DNA of 64,000 bases from Leptospiraceae bacterium (GTDB lineage Bacteria; Spirochaetota; Leptospiria; Turneriellales; Turneriellaceae): contig JANWWS010000007.1 in the NCBI GenBank assembly GCA_025055765.1, positions 62,001 through 126,000 of the forward strand, read 5' to 3'. Below the pieces are notes generated by a model. It worked only from the letters and a program-made list of their open reading frames with translations. It made no database searches and was not told the DNA's origin. The translations under genes and the position numbers were made by a program. Shown here in pieces: positions 36,354 through 43,746 of this stretch; the first letter of the stretch is position 1, and every line of letters starts with the position of its first letter.

Positions 36354-37385
36354 CTACCCCTTAGCTTTTTCAAAAAGATAATGGCTTACAAGCCACTCTC
36401 TGCCTCTATTTGTGGCAAAAAGTTCTGAAACAGCCATGAAAAAAACCCTCCAAAAATGAAACCACATCTTTGACTTAGCACCATAAATATTCTTAAAAAG
36501 AGCTAATATTCTTGGTTTATTACGGTCTAAATTTTTGAGCCATGCTTCAGCGGTAAGATGGTAATGCCAGCCATCCACTTGCCAATGCTTAGTAATACGC
36601 ATGTGACGATTAAAGTAAAACAACAAGTGGTCGCTTGGCATAAGACCCCCACTAAAGAAGTAACGCGCCATAAAATCAGATGCCTCTTTGTCTTCAAAAA
36701 GATAAGCGAGGTAACGATGCGTGAAGATATGAACAAAGAGCTTTCCCTCTGGCTTTAACCACAAGGAAATGCGGCGCAAAAGTTCTTCATAATTGCGCAT
36801 ATGTTCAAACATTTCTATGGAGATAACACGATCAAACTTTTCTTTTGTTTGAAAATCATTCATATCGACAGTAAGCACCCTGATATTGCTTAGATTTTTT
36901 TCTTTGAGTTTTTCCTCAATATATTGCCTTTGCGTACGCGAATTAGAAAGCGCTAAAATCTTTGCGTGAGGAAACCTATGGGCTAAATATAAGGTAAGCG
37001 ATCCCCATCCACAGCCCAATTCTAAGATTTTTTGTCCATCTTTGAGTTCGGCACGCTCAACATAAAGCTCTAGCATCTTGTCTTCTGCTTCATCCAAAGA
37101 AGTGTTATCTTTCTCGAAATAGCAGCAAGAATACTTCTTATTCTTGCCTAAGACAAGTTCAAAAAATTCACTTGGAAGCTCATAATGCTGCTCATTAGCC
37201 TTTTCGGGCATGACAGCAATTGGTGAGCCTTTTAAAAATTCTATGAATTCACTTAATTTTTGCTGTTGCTTTTCAAGGTTAGGCAGCATCTCGCTTTTTA
37301 ATCTCAATTTATTTAAATGGCGTATGGCAAGCCTAAGCACAAAATCAGGCACAAAACCTGTGCCAACAAGTGTCTCGTACCACAT
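36354..37385 (-). CDS. Cyclopropane-fatty-acyl-phospholipid synthase-family methyltransferase
   Basis: A 343-residue SAM-dependent methyltransferase of the CFA synthase family. The SAM motif is ILELGCGWGSLTLYLA; the preceding HYELPSEFFELVLG and ending WHFWRVFFMA are typical. It is shorter than classical CFA synthase at the N-terminus and carries no lipid-carrier domain, like the CFA-type partner of DUF1295 reductases. The DUF1295 gene lies just upstream in the same operon. A membrane fatty acyl chain is the likely substrate. Confidence 0.9.
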   Translation of the reverse strand: MWYETLVGTGFVPDFVLRLAIRHLNKLRLKSEMLPNLEKQQQKLSEFIEFLKGSPIAVMPEKANEQHYELPSEFFELVLGKNKKYSCCYFEKDNTSLDEAEDKMLELYVERAELKDGQKILELGCGWGSLTLYLAHRFPHAKILALSNSRTQRQYIEEKLKEKNLSNIRVLTVDMNDFQTKEKFDRVISIEMFEHMRNYEELLRRISLWLKPEGKLFVHIFTHRYLAYLFEDKEASDFMARYFFSGGLMPSDHLLFYFNRHMRITKHWQVDGWHYHLTAEAWLKNLDRNKPRILALFKNIYGAKSKMWFHFWRVFFMAVSELFATNRGREWLVSHYLFEKAKG

Positions 37386-37397
37386 GAGAGGCCCCAG

Positions 37398-38189
37398 CTA
37401 AGCAATTTTCTTAGGGAACCAAGGAATCAGCTTGTTCGTTCTTTGCTGATAGAGGAGGTATTGGGCTCCCTTGCTACGCATATTTTGCTCCTCATTGGCG
37501 GGAATACCTGTAATACGCAAGATGAAATACATGATAGTTATGGGAGCAAGAATGGCAAGATAACCAAAGGGCGCACTTATGGCATAAAGGGCATAGGACC
37601 ACCACACAAGAATCTCAAAAAAATAATTGGGGTGCCTTGAGTACCGCCAGAGCCCCGTTGTACAGATTTTGCCCTGATTTTCAGGCCTTTTCTTAAAAAA
37701 ATACAGCTGCAGATCAGCCACTGTTTCCCCTATAAAGCCAACAGCAAAGAGCACAAGAGCCATTATTTGTATGGCTAGGAGTTCTCGTTGGTCTGAAGCC
37801 ATGACTAAGAGAAAAGGAAGGGAAAGCCACAAGTCTAAGAGAGCTTGTGTTTCAAAGAAAAGAAAAAACTTTAGTGGGATATTTTGTTTCCATTTCTGCC
37901 GCAAAGCCACATAGCGACCCTCTTCCGGGGTTCTATAGATCCGAGCAAAAAAAAGATATAAGGCCAACCTTACACCCCAAATAGATACCATGATTAAGAA
38001 GACCTTTTGGTAGAGGTAGTGGTTTTCCATAACAGCATGATAGAACAAGGCCAAGAGAGGCAATGAAAGCGCCCAGCCGAGATCCACCAGGGCAGCATTT
38101 CTTAGGGGAATGTGGACAAGCCACAGAAATGCCATAAAAGCAAGGACTGCTAGTCCCGCCTGGACGAGAACAGGAAATACGTTTGCCAT
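37398..38189 (-). CDS. DUF1295 (steroid 5-alpha-reductase-like) membrane protein
   Basis: A 263-residue polytopic membrane protein with about seven helices. The motif GLWRYSRHPNYFFEILVWWSYALY and the late LRITGIPANEEQNMRSKG (short phrases of the DUF1295/ICMT-like C-terminal cofactor site) identify the family. DUF1295 genes often neighbour CFA-synthase-like genes, as here (gap 12 bases), so the pair probably makes a branched or methylated fatty acid by methylation and then reduction. The ATG at 38189 lies almost at the predicted transcription start. Confidence 0.9.
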   Translation of the reverse strand: MANVFPVLVQAGLAVLAFMAFLWLVHIPLRNAALVDLGWALSLPLLALFYHAVMENHYLYQKVFLIMVSIWGVRLALYLFFARIYRTPEEGRYVALRQKWKQNIPLKFFLFFETQALLDLWLSLPFLLVMASDQRELLAIQIMALVLFAVGFIGETVADLQLYFFKKRPENQGKICTTGLWRYSRHPNYFFEILVWWSYALYAISAPFGYLAILAPITIMYFILRITGIPANEEQNMRSKGAQYLLYQQRTNKLIPWFPKKIA

Positions 38190-38197
38190 AATGGTAT

Positions 38198-38226
38198 AAT
38201 TTACAACAAAAACCCAATTTCGTCAA
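38198..38226 (-). promoter_or_regulatory. Sigma-70-type promoter of the DUF1295 operon
   Basis: On the minus strand, TTGACG (38226-38221), a 17-base spacer and TAAATT (38203-38198) form a near-consensus promoter. Transcription would start about two bases before the ATG at 38189, and no Shine-Dalgarno sequence is seen, so the message may be leaderless. Confidence 0.5.
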
Positions 38227-38351
38227 ATGTTGTCACCAAACCCTCGACAAGATAGAGGCAGCGGTAAATATAAAGGGTGTTTCGAGCTGCGCGGGATTTT
38301 TCTCATAGATTTTTCCTTTTCCCATAGTTTTATCATTTTGGCGAAAAAGAG

Positions 38352-38380
38352 TTGACTTTTTGTGCGGCGCACAATTTAGT
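38352..38380 (+). promoter_or_regulatory. Sigma-70-type promoter of the phasin-like gene
   Basis: TTGACT (38352-38357), a 17-base spacer, and TTTAGT (38375-38380). The spacer itself holds a perfect palindrome, so the promoter is probably under a repressor. The leader is about 38 bases and includes a GGAG ribosome site. Confidence 0.6.
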
Positions 38381-38394
38381 GTGTGGCCGGCACA
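38361..38394. promoter_or_regulatory. Twin palindromic operators at the phasin-like promoter
   Basis: TGTGC-GGC-GCACA (38361-38373) lies between the -35 and -10, and TGTG-GCCGG-CACA (38382-38394) lies just downstream of the -10. Their centres are 21 bp apart, two helical turns, so two dimers would bind on the same DNA face. This is the layout of a repressor blocking polymerase. The regulator gene is not adjacent. Confidence 0.55.
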
Positions 38395-38424
38395 AACCGG
38401 TGAAAAAACTGTGTGGAGTTCATT

Positions 38425-38751
38425 ATGGAGGAAACACTCAAAAAATTAGTGAACCTGGGAATTGGTGCTGTAGAAAGCATCCAAGAGGCTGCCCGTGAGG
38501 CTCTCAATCGTCTCGAAAAGGAAGCGAATAACCTTATCGCCAAGGGAGAGACGATCGACAATGAGACTACCCGCCAAATCAGGGAATTTGCCACTGACGC
38601 GGCAAAGCGCATAAGTGAGGTAGCCTCTAATTCATCGAAAACCATTAAAGAGATTGCCGACCAAGCGCAGAAACTCATCAACGATACCATAGCCCAGGCA
38701 AAAACCAGGATTGACGATCTCACGGGTAAAAAAGAAAATACAGGTGCTTAA
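38425..38751 (+). CDS. Phasin-like helical protein
   Basis: A 108-residue, entirely helical protein without Cys or Trp, with heptad-like Ala/Ile/Leu spacing (GAVESIQEAAREALNRLEKEA, DQAQKLINDTIAQAKTRIDDL). This is typical of phasins or PhaF/PhaI-type granule-associated proteins, but similar small helical proteins exist in bacteria without polyester granules. The ATG at 38425 has GGAG eight bases upstream; a GTG at 38413 is in frame. It has its own promoter with twin operators and its own terminator, so it is a tightly regulated single-gene unit. No polyester synthase lies in the window. Confidence 0.65.
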   Translation: MEETLKKLVNLGIGAVESIQEAAREALNRLEKEANNLIAKGETIDNETTRQIREFATDAAKRISEVASNSSKTIKEIADQAQKLINDTIAQAKTRIDDLTGKKENTGA

Positions 38752-38757
38752 GATTTA

Positions 38758-38784
38758 GGGGCGAGCTCTCGCCCCTTTTCTTTC
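38758..38784 (+). terminator. Intrinsic terminator after the phasin-like gene
   Basis: GGGGCGA, GCTC loop, TCGCCCC (38758-38775) form a perfect seven-base-pair G/C-rich hairpin, followed by TTTTCTTT. It is the clearest intrinsic terminator in the window. Confidence 0.85.
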
Positions 38785-38824
38785 TTGCTATTCAGACCCT
38801 TTCCGAAAAAACGACAGCTTGCGC

Positions 38825-40633
38825 ATGCATATACGCAAGTTCCAATTTAAATTATGGCAGACTTATCTCGGGGCACGGCGACTTTACGCTCTACTCACCT
38901 ATTTTTACCTACAGTACGCCAAGCCTTTTCTATCTTTATTTTATTTTATTGCTGGATTGCTATCCCTCTCTATTCTCATTTCTGAAATTGGCTTTTCTTA
39001 TTCTGAGAGAGTAGGTTACCTTTTTGAGACCTCTGCTGAAGTTGTCATCATCTATATGGTCTGTTATGAGCTGTTATCGGTGGTTTTTAGCGATAAAGAT
39101 TGGCGCCAGAGAATTTACATTCGGCGCTATCAACTAATAGTAGTTTTAGGGGTTCTGCTCCAACTATTTTTTTATGATACCATTCTCTCGGTTATTTTAG
39201 ACATTTACGGCTTCACCCCCCGTGAGGCCGCCCTATTGGTTCTGGGGATAAGCCAGATTACCTTGCTTTCCACAAATCTCCTACATTTGCTACGAAGACT
39301 CGAGAAACTACAATTATGGCAGGTTCCCCCTGCTCTAATTTTTGCGGGAAGCTTTTTACTCCTAATTCTCATTGGCTTTTTGTTTCTTTGTCTTCCCAAA
39401 GCCCATCGGGAAAGAGTCCCCTACATCGATTTGTTTTTCACAGCAGTCAGTGCCGTCTGCGTCACTGGACTTTCGACGATAGACATCGGCACAGATCTAA
39501 CACGCACAGGCCAAACTATCTTGCTATTACTAATACAAATTGGGGGACTCGGCCTTATGACCCTGACAGCTTTCTTTTCTTACTTCCTGGCAGGCCGTGT
39601 CTCCTTAAGGGAACATTTAGCTATAAAAGATCTTTTGAGCGAATCCTCCCTTGCCAATATAAAGCAGCTTTTGCTTAAGATAGCCTTACTTACCCTTGTG
39701 GCAGAATCTAGCGGTGCCCTTTTCTTATATCTTTTTGATATTCCAGAGGAAAATATGAGCTCTTCTGAGAGAATCTTTTATGCCCTCTTTCATGCTATTT
39801 CTGCTTTTTGTAATGCAGGTTTTTCACTCTACCAAGATAACTTCACAAAATTTGCCCACAATCCTGGCTACTTAATAACCATTATCACTCTCATTGTCGC
39901 AGGGGGACTAGGCTTTTCTGTCTTGGGGGAATTGGTAAGCTTATCTTGGCTAACCAACAAACGCCTATCTACGCTAAGCCTTGTCGTAATCATGACAAGT
40001 CTCTTGCTTATCTTGGCAGGAACACTTGTCTTTTACTTTAGCGAAAAAGAGCATGCTTTCCGCTCTATAAAAGAAGAATACAAGATTTTAAATGCACTAT
40101 TCTTGAGTGTAACTGCAAGAACAGCTGGCTTCAACACTATGGATATCCATGACCTAAAGTTTGGCTCCACCCTTTTTTGCCTTGCCCTTATGTTTATCGG
40201 GGCCTCTCCTGGCTCGACAGGTGGAGGAATTAAGACCACCACGGCAGCTCTTCTTTTCCTCTCGGTTCTTAGCTTTTTAAGGGGTAAAAACCGGCTCGAT
40301 ATTCGCGGACGAACTATCTCCGTTACCAGCCAGGTGCGGGCTTTCGCGGTTGCCACTACTTCCCTAATATTAGTTTTCTTTAGCCTTCTGTCTTTAAGTT
40401 ACTTGGAAGCGGATAAGGAGGTACTCGATGTTGTCTTTGAAGTCTTTTCGGCCCACGGGACAGTGGGACTCTCTCGTGGCATAACCCCCGCTCTTAGTAC
40501 AGAAGGCAAAATCATTCTCTGCTTAACTATGTTTGCGGGCAGGGTGGGTGTGCTTAATCTTTTTTTACTCCTCATTCCTAAAAAAAAAGAAGTTCACTAT
40601 GACTACCCTACCGAATACCTAATGGTGGGATAG
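38825..40633 (+). CDS. TrkH/KtrB-family potassium or sodium transporter
   Basis: A cation transporter of about 602 residues with four M-P-M repeats. The four selectivity filters are seen: VCVTGLSTID, AFCNAGFSLY, ARTAGFNTMD and HGTVGLSRG. Each has the central Gly needed for K+ (the order of helices fits KtrB/TrkH). There is an N-terminal extension of about 170 residues with four or so extra membrane helices before the first filter, longer than KtrB. The partner KtrA/TrkA is not adjacent. The ATG at 38825 is preferred over TTG 38819. The 3' end overlaps the convergent phosphorylase gene by 15 bases. Confidence 0.9.
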   Translation: MHIRKFQFKLWQTYLGARRLYALLTYFYLQYAKPFLSLFYFIAGLLSLSILISEIGFSYSERVGYLFETSAEVVIIYMVCYELLSVVFSDKDWRQRIYIRRYQLIVVLGVLLQLFFYDTILSVILDIYGFTPREAALLVLGISQITLLSTNLLHLLRRLEKLQLWQVPPALIFAGSFLLLILIGFLFLCLPKAHRERVPYIDLFFTAVSAVCVTGLSTIDIGTDLTRTGQTILLLLIQIGGLGLMTLTAFFSYFLAGRVSLREHLAIKDLLSESSLANIKQLLLKIALLTLVAESSGALFLYLFDIPEENMSSSERIFYALFHAISAFCNAGFSLYQDNFTKFAHNPGYLITIITLIVAGGLGFSVLGELVSLSWLTNKRLSTLSLVVIMTSLLLILAGTLVFYFSEKEHAFRSIKEEYKILNALFLSVTARTAGFNTMDIHDLKFGSTLFCLALMFIGASPGSTGGGIKTTTAALLFLSVLSFLRGKNRLDIRGRTISVTSQVRAFAVATTSLILVFFSLLSLSYLEADKEVLDVVFEVFSAHGTVGLSRGITPALSTEGKIILCLTMFAGRVGVLNLFLLLIPKKKEVHYDYPTEYLMVG

Positions 40634-41323
40634 CTTTTTGAAAATATACTCTAAGTAGTGCACCAACTGTTCTTGCAAAAATCTTTTGCGCTGATAAACA
40701 TAAAGAGAGGGGTAAAGACCTGTACGCAAGATAACCCCCGCGCGGCGCAGGATGGATTTTTCTTTAAAAAAAGAACGAAAATTTTTCTCCCATTTTAAGT
40801 ACACACTGTCTTGCAGGTTATCTCCCACGATCTTTATACACAAAAAACGTTTTGTTAACCGCGCCTCTTCTAAAAGCTGAACTAAAAAATAACCTTCCAT
40901 ATCAATAAGATCGGCCCCTATGAGGTCATATAATTCAAGTCGCTCTTGGGATTGCTCTATGAGTTCATGGTGAGTCAAAAGAGTAAGTCGTGATAAGGAC
41001 ACTTTCTGAAGAAGACTTGTTTTTAACTCTTTTTCTTGTTGGCGTAACATAACAAAGCGATCTACCACATAACCCTCGCCCACCTGTAATCCTTGTCGCA
41101 GAGCACCTGCAAAGCCAATATTAATAACATATTGGGCTGAAATGTCTTTCATTAATTTTAAAAGCCTCATCTTGCGTGCCACACCCGCACCAATGAGAGC
41201 CAACGCACTCTCTTGACCAAAAAGCCGCCCTTGATAAAGAGAAATACCATGCATGCGAAAAAAATTCAATTTGCGCAACAACGGAAAGGCCTCGTCATAA
41301 AGGGCCACTAGAACTAAAATCAT
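40619..41323 (-). CDS. Nucleoside phosphorylase-family protein
   Basis: A protein of about 234 residues with the PNP/UDP phosphorylase (MTAN-like) plan: N-terminal ILVLVALYDEA, GAGVARKM, YVINIGFAGALRQGLQVGE, and a nucleoside-site IDMEGY (commonly VDMES/EGY). It may be a nucleosidase or phosphorylase of modified purines; the hopanoid-associated phosphorylases also look like this. The ATG at 41323 overlaps the upstream stop (ATGA), so it is coupled to the adenylate cyclase gene. The substrate is unknown. Confidence 0.75.
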   Translation of the reverse strand: MILVLVALYDEAFPLLRKLNFFRMHGISLYQGRLFGQESALALIGAGVARKMRLLKLMKDISAQYVINIGFAGALRQGLQVGEGYVVDRFVMLRQQEKELKTSLLQKVSLSRLTLLTHHELIEQSQERLELYDLIGADLIDMEGYFLVQLLEEARLTKRFLCIKIVGDNLQDSVYLKWEKNFRSFFKEKSILRRAGVILRTGLYPSLYVYQRKRFLQEQLVHYLEYIFKKLSHH

Positions 41324-42807
41324 GCCCTCAAGGCCCAAACGACGTAGCTACCTTTGCCCCGTATTTCTATCCGGTGGCTTTGAAAAAGTCCCTGTTTTTC
41401 GGGAGTAATTTGCTGGTAAGTCGCCTCATCGATGACAATCTGGGTATTTAGTTTTTTGTTTAGCGTCTCGAGTCTCGCGGCGGTGTTCACTACATCTCCC
41501 ATAACCGTAAATTCCATCCTATGGATAGAACCAATGTTCCCCGCAAAGACGAGACCACTGGCTATACCAATACCAAACTTAATTGCCTCGCCCAAAGAGA
41601 AGGCATCCACGGAATTCAACATAAGAAAATGGTCCTTCACACCTAAGGCAAAACTCACCGCATCCTCGGCATCACCATAACGCGGGTCCGGAGCTCCAAA
41701 TGTTAGAAGTAAACCATCTCCCAGAAGCTTATTTACCGATCCTCTATGACTTACAGCTAAATCCATGACATCATGGAGAATACTGTTGAGGATTTCCGCA
41801 AATCGCCCGGCCTCGGTACGATTACCTAGGGCTGTCGAATTACGTAAATCAAAAAAGGCAACTGTGGCAATCTGGGTATGTCCTCCTGTTTTTGTCGTGA
41901 TTTCACCACTTTGCATTCTTTTTTGGATATCAGGCGGCAAGAAAGGTTCTATAGACCTCGTAAATTTTTCTAACTTCGTAAGCTCGTTTTGACAGCGGCG
42001 TAGCTTGATGTGCGTTTGCAACAAACGGCGAACTCTAATTTCAAGTTCGTGGAGATTGACGGGTTTATTGATAATATCTTCCACCTCATAAAAAATCTCA
42101 TTCCACCACGAGCCATACGGCCTCGCCGTAAGTACCACTATCGGGACTTCTTGAGCCTCACTTTGTATATGCTCTATAAAATCTCGGGCCTCCCCGTCAG
42201 GCAACTGGTAGTCGAGAAGAATAAGATCTGGGCGAAAGGTCGTGTATTCCATGATTCCCCCGGCGAGGGAGTTAGCCCAATTTACTTGGTAATTTTTTTC
42301 TTCTAAGATGCGTCTAATACCCTCTGAGAGGACTTCGTCATCCTCTACCACAAGAATTTTAGGTTCGCGCAAGAAAATTCCTTCTTGCTCAAGTTTTTCC
42401 TTTTCCGAAACCTTTTCTCTACTATGATGCCGAACCAGAATCTTAAGCAACTGTGTTTTTAGTGTCTCGGGATCATAGTTAAATTGAGAGAGATTTAGGA
42501 AATCCTCAATGCCTAAATCAAAGAGAGCATATTCATCGAGGTTTTCCTCGGTGTGCACAATCACAACCGGAATTTTTAGCAACTGCGCTAAATAGCTAAC
42601 AAAGTCCCGATCCTGAGGCCGACGGGACGAGAGATAATAGAGTACCAGCACAGGACCCTGGGGGCGAATTAGAAGACTGTTGAGTTCAAGTTCGCTGTAG
42701 GTAAAGTTATACTGCGCTAAGTGGCTCTGTAGGTTCGGTAAAAGTTCCTTTTCCCATCTTGTTTTTTCGTCTTCAGAAAAACCATGCAGATAAAGCGAAA
42801 ACTGCAT
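41320..42807 (-). CDS. Class III adenylate/guanylate cyclase with receiver domains
   Basis: A 495-residue protein. The region 1-135 is receiver-like but lacks a clear acceptor Asp; 145-270 is a canonical receiver (VVEDDEVLSEG, PDLILLDYQLPDG, INKPVNLHELE); 300-495 is a class III cyclase domain. Metal-binding Asp residues are in FFDLRNSTALG and LLGDGLLLTFG, and the transition-state residues in VMGDVVNTAARLE. It would make cyclic AMP (or cGMP) in response to a histidine kinase, which is not in the window. It is followed by an overlapping phosphorylase gene. Confidence 0.92.
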   Translation of the reverse strand: MQFSLYLHGFSEDEKTRWEKELLPNLQSHLAQYNFTYSELELNSLLIRPQGPVLVLYYLSSRRPQDRDFVSYLAQLLKIPVVIVHTEENLDEYALFDLGIEDFLNLSQFNYDPETLKTQLLKILVRHHSREKVSEKEKLEQEGIFLREPKILVVEDDEVLSEGIRRILEEKNYQVNWANSLAGGIMEYTTFRPDLILLDYQLPDGEARDFIEHIQSEAQEVPIVVLTARPYGSWWNEIFYEVEDIINKPVNLHELEIRVRRLLQTHIKLRRCQNELTKLEKFTRSIEPFLPPDIQKRMQSGEITTKTGGHTQIATVAFFDLRNSTALGNRTEAGRFAEILNSILHDVMDLAVSHRGSVNKLLGDGLLLTFGAPDPRYGDAEDAVSFALGVKDHFLMLNSVDAFSLGEAIKFGIGIASGLVFAGNIGSIHRMEFTVMGDVVNTAARLETLNKKLNTQIVIDEATYQQITPEKQGLFQSHRIEIRGKGSYVVWALRA

Positions 42808-42810
42808 CTA

Positions 42811-43224
42811 TCACTTGGGAAAAAGGTTGTTGATTTTAGTCCTCAAGACTTCTGCGTATTTCTTATCTTCTACGGCAATATGTCCCGTAATCCAACCTTG
42901 GAGAAATTCCATCAGCTCAGCTGCCGAGAGGTTACCTTGACTAAATTTTTCGTAATAGGCTTTTAAACTTTCTTTTAACCCCTCGTGGTGTCTTTTGTGT
43001 TCCTCTGCATGCTCATAGTTGAATTGCCGAAAGAGCTTTTCTTCAAAACTAAAGTGATTGTGCACATAATCGTTTAGCGCATTAAAAATCTCATCGAGCG
43101 CTAGCTCTTTCTGTTCAAAAGCCGCATCGACAAGTTTCGATAACAGCCGAAACAAAGCCTGGTGTTGTTCATCGATAACAGGGATATTAAGAGACAAGGA
43201 AGAATCCCACTCAACTAGGGGCAT
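42811..43224 (-). CDS. Bacteriohemerythrin
   Basis: A 137-residue hemerythrin with all seven diiron ligands: H21 (DEQH), H57 and E61 (HFSFEE), H76, H80, H115 and D120 (WITGHIAVED). It binds O2 reversibly and may store, deliver or sense oxygen, or protect oxygen-sensitive enzymes such as the [FeFe] hydrogenase. It precedes the adenylate cyclase gene by three bases in the same direction, which suggests a joint O2-linked signalling unit. That is inference. Confidence 0.95.
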   Translation of the reverse strand: MPLVEWDSSLSLNIPVIDEQHQALFRLLSKLVDAAFEQKELALDEIFNALNDYVHNHFSFEEKLFRQFNYEHAEEHKRHHEGLKESLKAYYEKFSQGNLSAAELMEFLQGWITGHIAVEDKKYAEVLRTKINNLFPK

Positions 43225-43329
43225 ATTCCGAATTTCCTTTTTTTTACCAAGTGTAAAGCAGAAAGCACAAGCGCCTCCATGCCATCAAGAAATTGACTCC
43301 TTGTGGTTTTAAAAGCAATTTGCCACAGT

Positions 43330-43746
43330 ATGTTATATCAAAGGCTGACTAGCTTAAGCCCCGTAATCATGGCTAGTTTTCTCTTAGCTCGTTGCTACTA
43401 TGACGCCACCCCTCCCAGCGAAGAAGAAAAAAGGGAGTATTTGGCGGAACTCATCATCCGAGTAAACGGCCTAAACCCCGAAGAGCGCCTTCTTTATTTT
43501 TTTAGAGAGCCACTGAATTTTTTCATTAAATACCCAAGTTATCTTTATCCCAGAGAAAGCGAACTTTACTTTAGCCATCTTCTCGGCAAAAACATAGATC
43601 AATTGGAAATCCAGCTTATTATCGACCAAAACCAAAATGGCGAGGCGGAACCTCATGAGCCATATTACCACTCACCACCCCTGCACTTCTCTGTAGACCA
43701 GCCAAAGCTTTTTCTTATCATAAACCGCTCCCATTTTACCCCATGA
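43330..43746 (+). CDS. Small putative lipoprotein next to a barrel gene
   Basis: About 138 residues. The N-terminus is hydrophobic and ends FLLARC; the Cys could be a lipid site although Arg before it is atypical. The mature part is mixed with a Pro- and His-rich end (EPHEPYYHSPPLHFS). No family is recognised. I prefer ATG 43330, since it gives a normal signal length; GTG 43303 is possible. The stop overlaps the start of the large barrel gene (ATGA), so the pair may be a surface lipoprotein with its outer-membrane partner. Confidence 0.6.
   Translation: MLYQRLTSLSPVIMASFLLARCYYDATPPSEEEKREYLAELIIRVNGLNPEERLLYFFREPLNFFIKYPSYLYPRESELYFSHLLGKNIDQLEIQLIIDQNQNGEAEPHEPYYHSPPLHFSVDQPKLFLIINRSHFTP

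Noticed and set aside
36308-36373. TTG start giving GatA 22 more residues
   Set aside because: No ribosome site precedes it and it overlaps the upstream gene; the ATG at 36307 has AAAGAGAG. The short first helix leaves some doubt.
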